Shown here piece after piece: positions 24,716 to 32,458 of a DNA stretch of 64,000 nucleotides (within the stretch, counting starts at the first letter, position 1; the number at the start of each line of letters is the position of its first letter). Under the pieces are notes generated by a model. That model was not told the DNA's origin and did not search any database. It was given only the letters and a program-made list of their open reading frames with translations. The position numbers and the translations under genes are program-made. Source of the DNA: Flavobacteriales bacterium UBA7690 (GTDB lineage: Bacteria > Bacteroidota > Bacteroidia > Flavobacteriales_F > PHOS-HE28); NCBI GenBank assembly GCA_002482775.1, contig DLGQ01000079.1, positions 40,027 to 104,026 of the forward strand, written 5' to 3'.

Positions 24716-26178
24716 TCAGGTGTTCAGATAATGCGAATGCCTTCTGGGCGATACCGCGTGTTCACATGCTCACGCTGTCTTTGGCGCTGATGTGTTCGTG
24801 TATTGTGGCATCCGTCGAGGCCCAAGTTCCTGCGGTGCTCACTCGGGAAGTATTCGTGCGTGCGGTGTTGGAGAACCATCCGATGGCACGACAGGCGGCT
24901 CTGAGACCGGAGCTCGGTGAAGCCACGGTGCGAAGTGCGCGCGGTGGTTTTGATCCGTTGGCGACGGCGAACTACGACGAGAAGCAGTTCGATGAGAAGA
25001 ACTATTTCCAGCTTTTCGATGCCGGTTTGAAGGTGCCGACGTGGTATGGCGTGGAACTTTTCGCGGGGTATCAGGAGAACAGTGGTGACCTCTTGAACCC
25101 GCAGAACAGCACTCCCGGGGACGGCCTCATCAAAGTGGGTGGTCAGGTGAGCGTGGGGCAGGGGCTCTTCATCGATCAACGGCGTGCTACTCTGCGGAAG
25201 TCGCAAGCCTACCTGCGTGCCACACAAGCCGAGCAGGAGCAGATGTTGAACGACTTGTTGCTCCAAGCGTTGAGCGATCATACCGATTGGGTAGCCGCAT
25301 ACCGTGCGCTGGAGGTAAGCAATAGCGCCGTTGATCTGGCAAATGCACGCTTGGACAACGTGCGTGGAAGTTGGCGCGGTGGTGATCGACCGGCCATAGA
25401 CACCCTCGAAGCGTATCTGCAACTGCAGGACCGCCAGATGCGCCAACAGCAGGCCAGCCTGAACTTCCGCAATGCGGGCCTGCGCTTGAGCAACCACATG
25501 TGGAACGCCGCGCAGCAACCACTGGAGCTGCAGTCGGGTGTGATCCCCGACCCTGCGGACCTTGCTTCCCCCGCGACGTTCCAACTGGCCGACACGGCGA
25601 TCACCAATGCGGTTCTTGACCATCCGCTGCTCGCGCAAGCCAGCGCACGTATCGATCAACTGGAGATCGACCGCCGACTGCGCAACGAATACTTGAAGCC
25701 CGAACTCGACCTGAAGTACCAATGGCTTGGCAATGGAGGCGCGCTGAACAACGAGCAGGGCACCACCCTCCTTGGCGATGGTTACCAGTTCGGTGTCGGC
25801 TTCCAAGTGCCGCTATTCCTGCGCCGTGAACGTGGCGAGCTCACCATCGCGAAGTTGCGCCTCACCGATGCCTCGCTCGGCCTGGAGCGCGACCGCCTAC
25901 GCATCCGCAACCGTATCAACGAGCGCGTGAACGACATCAACGTCTTCGCTGATCAAGTTCGCCTGGGCGCCGACATGGTGGTGAACAATGAACGATTGCT
26001 TTCCGGTGAGAACCAGCGTTTCGCCGCCGGTGAGAGTTCGCTCTTCCTGGTGAACGCGCGTGAAGTGCCCCTCATCGACACGCGCATTCGACAGATCGAA
26101 CTGGAAGCGCGCTTAAGGAAGGCGTTCTTCAGTTTGGACCATGAGGCGGGAACGCTTTGGAGGAGCTGGAGACCGTAG
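24712..26178 (+). CDS. TolC-family outer-membrane channel protein
   Basis: A 488-residue outer-membrane efflux protein with a signal sequence (LTLSLALMCSCIVASVEAQ) and two OEP repeats of long helices. It completes the ABC-HlyD-TolC operon. It could start later, at MLTLSLAL. The 77 bases to the convergent AlkC gene hold no obvious terminator. No cargo protein is encoded nearby. Confidence 0.9.
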   Translation: MIRCSDNANAFWAIPRVHMLTLSLALMCSCIVASVEAQVPAVLTREVFVRAVLENHPMARQAALRPELGEATVRSARGGFDPLATANYDEKQFDEKNYFQLFDAGLKVPTWYGVELFAGYQENSGDLLNPQNSTPGDGLIKVGGQVSVGQGLFIDQRRATLRKSQAYLRATQAEQEQMLNDLLLQALSDHTDWVAAYRALEVSNSAVDLANARLDNVRGSWRGGDRPAIDTLEAYLQLQDRQMRQQQASLNFRNAGLRLSNHMWNAAQQPLELQSGVIPDPADLASPATFQLADTAITNAVLDHPLLAQASARIDQLEIDRRLRNEYLKPELDLKYQWLGNGGALNNEQGTTLLGDGYQFGVGFQVPLFLRRERGELTIAKLRLTDASLGLERDRLRIRNRINERVNDINVFADQVRLGADMVVNNERLLSGENQRFAAGESSLFLVNAREVPLIDTRIRQIELEARLRKAFFSLDHEAGTLWRSWRP

Positions 26179-26255
26179 TGGACCTGAACAGCGAGAGGTT
26201 CCGATCGACGGGATCGCCCTGCTGGTGAAGGTGAACAAGAAACGCTGCCGGTCGG

Positions 26256-27341
26256 TCACATCATCAGCTCGAAACCTTGCTCCCCCCGCACCTTCCCATT
26301 CACCAGCACCTCCACCAAATGCTCGCCCGCATAGTGCTTGCGCGTGCTGAAGTCCACGATGCGTTGGCGTTTGGTGATATCCAGTGAAGCCTTCGGACCA
26401 AGCTCCACCTCCTTCAACTTGAACACTTTGCGCGAGGTGCCGCCGTTCGCTTTGCGGTAATGGATGGCGTAGTCGATCACCAGTTGCTGGCTGCGGGTGG
26501 CCTCAGAAACAACCGCGAATGTGATCTCCAGCGTATCACCGAGCTTCAATCGTGCCGGTGATAGGACAAGGCCATCCGCACGCACCTTCACCTTGCTGTC
26601 GAATGCGAAGAGTGCGAGCGCATCCACGTTCCCTGCTTTGATCAAGGTGCGGCTGGCGTGTTTCGCGATCCATGCGGTGTGGGGATGCGCTCGGTCCCAC
26701 TGGCGCAACACATCGATCATGTAGGTCGGATGGTCCTTGCTGAAGTCGTTGAGGTGATTGGCCACCGACTTGCGCACGTAGAGCGAATCGTCAGCGCGCA
26801 GGCGCTCCAATATCGGTGTGGTCAGTTTCGGGTCTTTCACCACAGCATCCAACCGGAACGACCACGGCAGTCGCGGTCTGCTGCCTTCGGAAGCCAAGCG
26901 ACGCACATGTTCGTTGTCGTCCTCGGCCCAGGTTCGCATCACCTTCAATGTGCCCTTCACATCGCGACGGATGAACTCGCGGATGGCGAATTCCGAGGAA
27001 CCATAGCTGGTGAAGTGCTTCAATGCATCCAAGGAGAACGCAGGATCCTCGTGCCCGAATTGCCCGACGAGATCGGGGTAGAGAAGCGCTGTGTAGCCTT
27101 TCGGCATACGCGGTGCGAGATCTTTCAACACCTCGACAGCCTTGCGGAAGTCCGTGGGCAGGTGTGCACGAAGTGTGGTGCTCGCATGGCGCATCCGCGC
27201 GTTCAGTTCGCGTGCTTCGTTGCCGTGCTGCACGTCCTTCAAGAACGCCGCCCGCTTGAATTTCGGGTAAACGACTTCTGTCTCCTTGGCCAACCGCGTG
27301 AAGTACGCGGCGTTGAACATTTCCTTGAGCTGGTCCGACAT
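26256..27341 (-). CDS. AlkC-like DNA alkylation repair protein
   Basis: A 361-residue protein. Residues 1 to about 255 form HEAT-like repeats typical of AlkC/AlkD DNA glycosylases (MSDQLKEMFNAAYFTRLAKE, LNARMRHASTTLRAHLP, RRLASEGSRPRLPWS, VRKSVANHLNDFSKDHP). The C-terminal 100 residues form an immunoglobulin-like domain (LSPARLKLGDTLEITFAVVS ... VEVLVNGKVRGEQGFEL), as in AlkC. These enzymes excise cationic alkylated purines such as 3-methyladenine without base flipping. The combination points to AlkC rather than AlkD. Confidence 0.85.
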   Translation of the reverse strand: MSDQLKEMFNAAYFTRLAKETEVVYPKFKRAAFLKDVQHGNEARELNARMRHASTTLRAHLPTDFRKAVEVLKDLAPRMPKGYTALLYPDLVGQFGHEDPAFSLDALKHFTSYGSSEFAIREFIRRDVKGTLKVMRTWAEDDNEHVRRLASEGSRPRLPWSFRLDAVVKDPKLTTPILERLRADDSLYVRKSVANHLNDFSKDHPTYMIDVLRQWDRAHPHTAWIAKHASRTLIKAGNVDALALFAFDSKVKVRADGLVLSPARLKLGDTLEITFAVVSEATRSQQLVIDYAIHYRKANGGTSRKVFKLKEVELGPKASLDITKRQRIVDFSTRKHYAGEHLVEVLVNGKVRGEQGFELMM

Positions 27342-27380
27342 GGTCCGGTCTGATCGTGCGGCGAAGTTCGTACAAGGCGG

Positions 27381-30173
27381 CTATGAGCCCTTTCGATATC
27401 GTATCGCGATGTACAGCAAGAGGGGTACCAACAACCACCAGATCTCCGGCTCGCTCATCGCCGTGATGTCCTCCGTGTCGAGCGCTTGGTCCGCGTTGAG
27501 GACTTCGTTCTGTTTCTTCAGCAGGGCGTTGCGTTGGGCATCATCTTCCAAGCACATCCAGGCGGTCACCGGTGTCATCACTTGGGCTTGGAAACTGCCG
27601 CGGACCAGTTCGCGCCAGCGCGCTGTACCTCCCGATGGTTCCAATTGGTGCTTGCGCCATGCACCTTCGAGCAGGAGCGCATCCGTCCAGTTCCGTTCAC
27701 TCATCGTATTGTCGAGATCCGGACGTTCATTGTGTACAACGATGCTCGCGCCATCCAGAGGTAGGTAGGCCTGCGGTCGTTGCGGATCGGGCCACGCCAA
27801 CACAGCCGGTCGCTCGAAGGTTTCCGGCTCGGTGTTCAATGTTCGTTCTGGTGCGCGGAAGGAGTGACGATCCACGGTGCCCGGCTCTTCCAGGTCGTAG
27901 AAGATGTCACCTTCTGGAATGCACGTTGCGAGGTCGTCGAGGTCATCCAGCCAAATGCCAAGGCCGCCGGAATAGGAGGGAACACTCGGGACGAAGATGA
28001 TCATCGGGGTGCTTCCTTCGGGTGCGCCACAGGTTTCGGTGATGATGCTACGGACCGCACGATCGCTGAAGAAACCGCCATGCCCCGCGTGGGTCAGGAA
28101 ACGTTGCGCTCCATCTTCTGTCCAGAGATAGGCCTCATGGTACGCGTCAGAAATGTGTACCGTGGCCGTTGATGGGTCGATCCGGTATTCGCTTAGGAAG
28201 CCGTCGATCAAGCGTACGATGCCTTCGCGATGACCGCGCTGTTCCTCGGTGCCATCCACGATGAAGTGGTACGCTTTGGTGCGCTGGACCGGCTTCAACG
28301 TGCGTTTCACGGATGCGCTGATGTAGGTGGTACTACCGTCTTCGGTACTGATGGGTGTGTTGATAGCGGGTCGTGAAGTATCGCCCAACGCCAACGTACT
28401 ACTGTCCAGGGCCAACAGGAATGGTTCTTTATGAAGTACCTCGAACCCTGCCTGCCGGACTTCATCCTGAGCGAAGGGGAATACCCGGACCTGCACTTTT
28501 CCGGGTGCGAGGTACCGCGTGATCGACGGGTCGCGACGCACGTTCACGATCTGCCTGTACACCCATTCAGCCGCTTTCTTCTCGGCGAGGATGCCCTTCA
28601 CGCGTTCGCCTTCGATCATCAAGTATTCATCGCTGATCCACGCGCCGTCGGGTAGGTTGAACGTAGTGACGTATTCACCCTGTTGCTGGTCGTGGTGGCT
28701 CATCGTAAGGTCAATCCACGTGCGCCATGCCTGTTGCTCTTCATCGTAGGTGGATGTGGTGGTAGCCGTATCCAGCACTGCGCTTGCCGGAACGTTGCGC
28801 CAATTGTTCCGCTCCTCTTCGTGCGGGTGTTCGTTGAGGAAGATGGTCCGCAGGTCCGTAACGCGATCGGCACTCAATGTGAGGTTGTCAAGGACGATAC
28901 GGTTGTAGTACGGCGTGAGGAATGGCGTTTGCCCCGATGACCGTCGGCTTTTGTTGGCCTCCACGTGATCGAGCACGGTTTTGATCGCGTTGGCATCCAG
29001 CGGAGATCGCTTCTGGACAGATGGATCCGCGTGGTACACATGCTCCAGTGCTTCGTGCAGCACGTTCCGGTGCCACATGTACTTGGCCGTGATGATCAAC
29101 GGTAGTGCGGCGAAGGCTGCTAGGAAAACGACCACCAGTGATCTGCGCGAACGATGAGCGGTGAGGAAGCGTGCATCATTCAACAACAGGCTGCCTTGCA
29201 CGGCGAACAGCATGATGGGCGCCAGCAGCAGGAACCCGATACCGACTGCGATGACCGCGACGATGCTGAGCGGAAGGAAGGGAAGGAAGAGCAGGAAGAA
29301 GTAGCTGACGTAGCTGAAGCCCGCCGCCCGCAAGATGAATTGCGCCAAACGCGTGGGAACGTGCTGACTGGATGGCCAGATGACGACAAGGCCGTTGAGC
29401 ACGGCGACGACATAGAAGCCCCAATGGTGCAGGTCGCCCACAACTCCGCTTGCTTCGGAGAAGCCGGTAAGACCATTGTTCACGGCCAGGCCGGCGAGCG
29501 GGAAGATCAACGCGATGATCAGGCGAAGAAGCAGACCAACTTCCTCGGAGGCTGGACCTTTCCGCAAGGTCAGCGCTGCTATGCCACGCAGGATGAAGAA
29601 CAGGAAGGCGAGCACCAACGTTATGAAGATCACCACCCACGCGTGCCGCTCGAAGTCCACATCCAAACGCCACGGTTCGATCACCTGGACAAAGAGGTAG
29701 CAGGCGATCGGTATGGCCACCGCGATCCCGATGTCGCGCAGGGGTGTGCCGCGTTCGTTGCGTTGCAAGGTGACGATCACCAAGACGAACAAAGCGTGGG
29801 CGAGCGGAACGGCAAGCAGGCGCAGGGCATAGAACTCGGCATCTTGCGAAACCATCCAGCGCGGCACTTCCCACGGCAACAGTTCGCGCAGGTCGTTCAT
29901 GAAACCGTACAGCAGCGGGATGTACGTGAGGAAGATGAACAGGCTGTACCCGAAGTGGATCGTCTTTCCTTGGCGTAGTAGCACGAGCGCGTAGATGGCG
30001 CTGATCAGTGTGATGGCCCCGAGCATTCCGCCGTACGCCAACCATTGTGCAAGCGCTTCGGCGTTCAGCAAGGGATGCACCACCGAGAGCATGCCTGCAT
30101 AGAGCACGGCCAGCAATGTGGCCGGCACGGTATGGCCGAGTAGAATGCCCCAAGGGCTAAGTGGTGTGCGCAT
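27381..30173 (-). CDS. VIT-domain protein with MSEP-CTERM-like tail, exosortase target
   Basis: A 930-residue inner-membrane protein. The N-terminal third has about ten membrane helices. A VIT domain follows (FNLPDGAWISDEYLMIEGERVKGILAEKKAAEWVYRQIVN), then a long extracytoplasmic region. The C-terminus is MSEPEIWWLLVPLLLYIAI plus a basic end, a tripartite motif-helix-basic sorting signal. Such proteins are known as single dedicated targets of Bacteroidota exosortases (MSEP-CTERM or XrtN systems). The start at MRTPLSPW overlaps the exosortase stop, so both are made from one mRNA. Function is unknown. Confidence 0.85.
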   Translation of the reverse strand: MRTPLSPWGILLGHTVPATLLAVLYAGMLSVVHPLLNAEALAQWLAYGGMLGAITLISAIYALVLLRQGKTIHFGYSLFIFLTYIPLLYGFMNDLRELLPWEVPRWMVSQDAEFYALRLLAVPLAHALFVLVIVTLQRNERGTPLRDIGIAVAIPIACYLFVQVIEPWRLDVDFERHAWVVIFITLVLAFLFFILRGIAALTLRKGPASEEVGLLLRLIIALIFPLAGLAVNNGLTGFSEASGVVGDLHHWGFYVVAVLNGLVVIWPSSQHVPTRLAQFILRAAGFSYVSYFFLLFLPFLPLSIVAVIAVGIGFLLLAPIMLFAVQGSLLLNDARFLTAHRSRRSLVVVFLAAFAALPLIITAKYMWHRNVLHEALEHVYHADPSVQKRSPLDANAIKTVLDHVEANKSRRSSGQTPFLTPYYNRIVLDNLTLSADRVTDLRTIFLNEHPHEEERNNWRNVPASAVLDTATTTSTYDEEQQAWRTWIDLTMSHHDQQQGEYVTTFNLPDGAWISDEYLMIEGERVKGILAEKKAAEWVYRQIVNVRRDPSITRYLAPGKVQVRVFPFAQDEVRQAGFEVLHKEPFLLALDSSTLALGDTSRPAINTPISTEDGSTTYISASVKRTLKPVQRTKAYHFIVDGTEEQRGHREGIVRLIDGFLSEYRIDPSTATVHISDAYHEAYLWTEDGAQRFLTHAGHGGFFSDRAVRSIITETCGAPEGSTPMIIFVPSVPSYSGGLGIWLDDLDDLATCIPEGDIFYDLEEPGTVDRHSFRAPERTLNTEPETFERPAVLAWPDPQRPQAYLPLDGASIVVHNERPDLDNTMSERNWTDALLLEGAWRKHQLEPSGGTARWRELVRGSFQAQVMTPVTAWMCLEDDAQRNALLKKQNEVLNADQALDTEDITAMSEPEIWWLLVPLLLYIAIRYRKGS

Positions 30174-30681
30174 CGTGGTGGTGGGGTAGTAGACGGTCGA
30201 ATGCGAGACTCGCGAGCAGGAGGGAAGCGAGGAAGAAGAACGCACCCAGCGCTTCGTGCAGTGTGGCGTTGAGGTGCAGGTCGAATTTCTCCAGTTGCAC
30301 CATCAAGAGGATGCGGCCCGTGTTGGCCAGGATGGTGAGCGCCCATGCACCGAGAACGATCACCGTGGCGATGATCGACCGTGCGCAACCGCTATCGATG
30401 CGGCGCAGCCAGAGGAAGGTGAACGATGCCGTGGCGATGATCAGGAAGTTGATCCCCGAACACGAGCGGTCGATCAGGATCCCCAAGTCAACGAAGAGAT
30501 GACCTTGACCTGGAATGAAGGTGCTGGGCGCCCCGGTGAACGCATGGATCAACCTGGTTACCGGCGTGAGCACGAACCCCAACTGGTCCACCGTGGCGCT
30601 GCGGTACCACCATTTCAACGCGAAAGCAGCCGCCAGGAGCAGCACGCCCAGGATGATGGTCTTTCGCTTGTCGGTGGGCAT
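30157..30681 (-). CDS. Exosortase (XrtN/XrtK type)
   Basis: A 174-residue multi-helix membrane protease-transpeptidase. The three catalytic residues are visible: Cys in DRSCSGINF, Arg in NTGRI and His in LHEALG. The protein starts MPTDKRKTIILGVLLL; the longer open frame upstream is ignored because it lacks a start consistent with the first helix. It is shorter than canonical 280-residue exosortases, as expected for dedicated one-target Bacteroidota forms. The overlapping downstream gene is its likely substrate. I cannot decide between the XrtN and XrtK names. Confidence 0.88.
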   Translation of the reverse strand: MPTDKRKTIILGVLLLAAAFALKWWYRSATVDQLGFVLTPVTRLIHAFTGAPSTFIPGQGHLFVDLGILIDRSCSGINFLIIATASFTFLWLRRIDSGCARSIIATVIVLGAWALTILANTGRILLMVQLEKFDLHLNATLHEALGAFFFLASLLLASLAFDRLLPHHHDAHTT

Positions 30682-30766
30682 TGGGGCACTTGCGTGAACG
30701 ATGGCACAGAACGATCGGTATGGTCGGCGACCAAAGGAGTTGTGAAAAGATCGGAAAATGAAGCCC

Positions 30767-31270
30767 CTAGCTGGGCCGTACGAAACGATAGACCAGCGCA
30801 TCCGTGAAATGGCCGCACACATCTTTCTTCCACAGCACACCGCCGTTCTTTTCCGCCACACGTCGGCTGCCGATGTTCTCCCGGGCGATCTTCGACAGGA
30901 CGAACGGAAGCCGGCGCGTAGTGAACGCCAGTTCCAACAACGCCGCAACGGTCTCACTGGCGTAACCCTTGCCCCACTGTTCGCGAAGCAAGCGGTAACC
31001 CATCAATACATCACAGTCCGGCTGCTTACGCAAACTGCATCGACCGATCCAGGTGCCATCCCTCAACGTGATCGCCCACCGACCGACGCCTAGTGGAAGC
31101 TCCCGCGCGATGTTGAGGATCCATTGTTCCGCTGCCCGTGGATCCGCGAACGGAACGTCATGCACGTACTTCAACACTTCGGCATCCTGGTTCAACAGGA
31201 AGATGTGGGACGCATCCTTGGGTTCGAGCGGCCGAAGTACGAGACGTTCCGTGTTGAAGGTCAGGGACAT
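30767..31270 (-). CDS. GNAT acetyltransferase, RimJ/RimL-like
   Basis: A 167-residue N-acetyltransferase starting MSLTFNTERLVLRPLEPKDA, the classic start of the RimJ/RimL group (T-E-R-L-x-L-R). The acetyl-CoA-binding region is in YRLLREQWGKGYASETVAALL (Q-x-x-G-x-A-like) and the end motif is NIGSRRVAEKNGG. It likely acetylates a protein N-terminus or small amine. On the minus strand CACCTTTG (31275-31282) ends four bases before the ATG, a near-consensus -7 box. Confidence 0.88.
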   Translation of the reverse strand: MSLTFNTERLVLRPLEPKDASHIFLLNQDAEVLKYVHDVPFADPRAAEQWILNIARELPLGVGRWAITLRDGTWIGRCSLRKQPDCDVLMGYRLLREQWGKGYASETVAALLELAFTTRRLPFVLSKIARENIGSRRVAEKNGGVLWKKDVCGHFTDALVYRFVRPS

Positions 31271-31345
31271 GCTACAAAGGTGTCATCAACGCCCAATAGT
31301 TCCCAATTCGCCCGATCGGGGGATGGAAGCCCATGCTGCGGAATG

Positions 31346-31353
31346 TACTTTTG
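31346..31353 (+). promoter_or_regulatory. -7 box TACTTTTG of the desaturase gene
   Basis: A perfect TAnnTTTG match 27 bases before the chosen ATG at 31381. It rules out the earlier in-frame start at 31333, which lies upstream of it. Confidence 0.55.
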
Positions 31354-31380
31354 CAGCCGTTCAAAGGAACCTGCTCTCAC

Positions 31381-32454
31381 ATGGCCCAAACCACTTTTGC
31401 CAAGACCCCACCCGTCTTCTTCCAACGGGTGCGGGAAGTCACCGAGGCGTACTTCAAAGAGAACAACCTGAAGAAGACCGGCGATGCACGGCTTTATTGG
31501 AAGACCGGCATCCTGCTCACCGCCCTCGTGGGTCTCTATGTCACCTTGGTGTTCTTCACCCCGGCCTCAGTATGGCTTTCGCTCGGCCTGTGCGCGTTGC
31601 TCGGGCTGGTGGTGGCCAGTATCGGCTTCAATGTGATGCATGATGGTGCTCACGGCAGTTACAGCAGCCGCAAATGGGTGAACGAGATCATGGGCCATTC
31701 CCTTAACCTGCTCGGCGGTAGTGTGTACCTGTGGAAGCTGAAGCACAACGAGAACCACCACACCTTCACCAACGTGGAGGGCATGGATGATGACATCGAC
31801 ATCAAACCGTGGATGCGCGTGCATGCCGACCAGCCGAAGCATTGGTTCCACCGCTTCCAACACATCTATGGGTTGCTGCTCTACGGGCTCACCTACTTGT
31901 TCTGGGTGTTCTACAACGACCTGAAGAAGTACTTCAGTGGCAAGATCGCCGACCATACCAAGATGAAGCCGATGAGCATGAAGGAGCACATCATCTTCTG
32001 GGTGACCAAGGTGAGCTACGTCGCCATCTTCCTCGTGCTGCCCATGTTCTTCGCCGGTGTGGTGCCCACGATCGTCGGCTACGGCGTCATGGTGTTCGTT
32101 ACCGGCGTGTTCATCGCGGTCGTGTTCCAACTCGCCCACGTGGTGGAGGATACCGACTTCGTACACCCGCCTACCGATGGCTCGCACATCGAGAGCGAAT
32201 GGGCCGTTCATCAGGTGAACACCACGGTGAATTTCGCCACGCAGAACAAGGTGTGGAACTGGCTTTTCGGTGGATTGAATTTCCAAGTGGAGCACCATCT
32301 CTTCCCGCGGATCAGTCACGTGCATTACCCGGAGATCAACAAGCGACTGAAACAGGTGTGCGCGGAGTTCGGCGTTACCTACCGCGAGTTCCCCACGTTG
32401 CGCAGTGCATTGTGGTCGCACTTGGCCTACCTGCGCCAAGTGGGCGTGGCCTAA
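31381..32454 (+). CDS. Membrane fatty-acid desaturase (acyl-CoA/linoleoyl-CoA type)
   Basis: A 357-residue di-iron desaturase. The three histidine boxes are HDGAH (after FNVMHDGAHGSYSS), HNENHH and QVEHH, the last of the front-end/acyl-lipid type. Four membrane helices flank them. It introduces a double bond into a fatty acyl chain at the inner membrane and helps adjust fluidity. The start at MAQTTFAKTPPVFFQR follows a -7 box and an AAAGGA stretch. Its stop is four bases from the convergent CotH gene stop. Confidence 0.9.
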   Translation: MAQTTFAKTPPVFFQRVREVTEAYFKENNLKKTGDARLYWKTGILLTALVGLYVTLVFFTPASVWLSLGLCALLGLVVASIGFNVMHDGAHGSYSSRKWVNEIMGHSLNLLGGSVYLWKLKHNENHHTFTNVEGMDDDIDIKPWMRVHADQPKHWFHRFQHIYGLLLYGLTYLFWVFYNDLKKYFSGKIADHTKMKPMSMKEHIIFWVTKVSYVAIFLVLPMFFAGVVPTIVGYGVMVFVTGVFIAVVFQLAHVVEDTDFVHPPTDGSHIESEWAVHQVNTTVNFATQNKVWNWLFGGLNFQVEHHLFPRISHVHYPEINKRLKQVCAEFGVTYREFPTLRSALWSHLAYLRQVGVA

Positions 32455-32458
32455 GCGT

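Noticed and set aside
21686..26178. A bacteriocin or RTX export locus
   Set aside because: No peptidase C39 domain, leader peptide gene or RTX cargo is encoded nearby.
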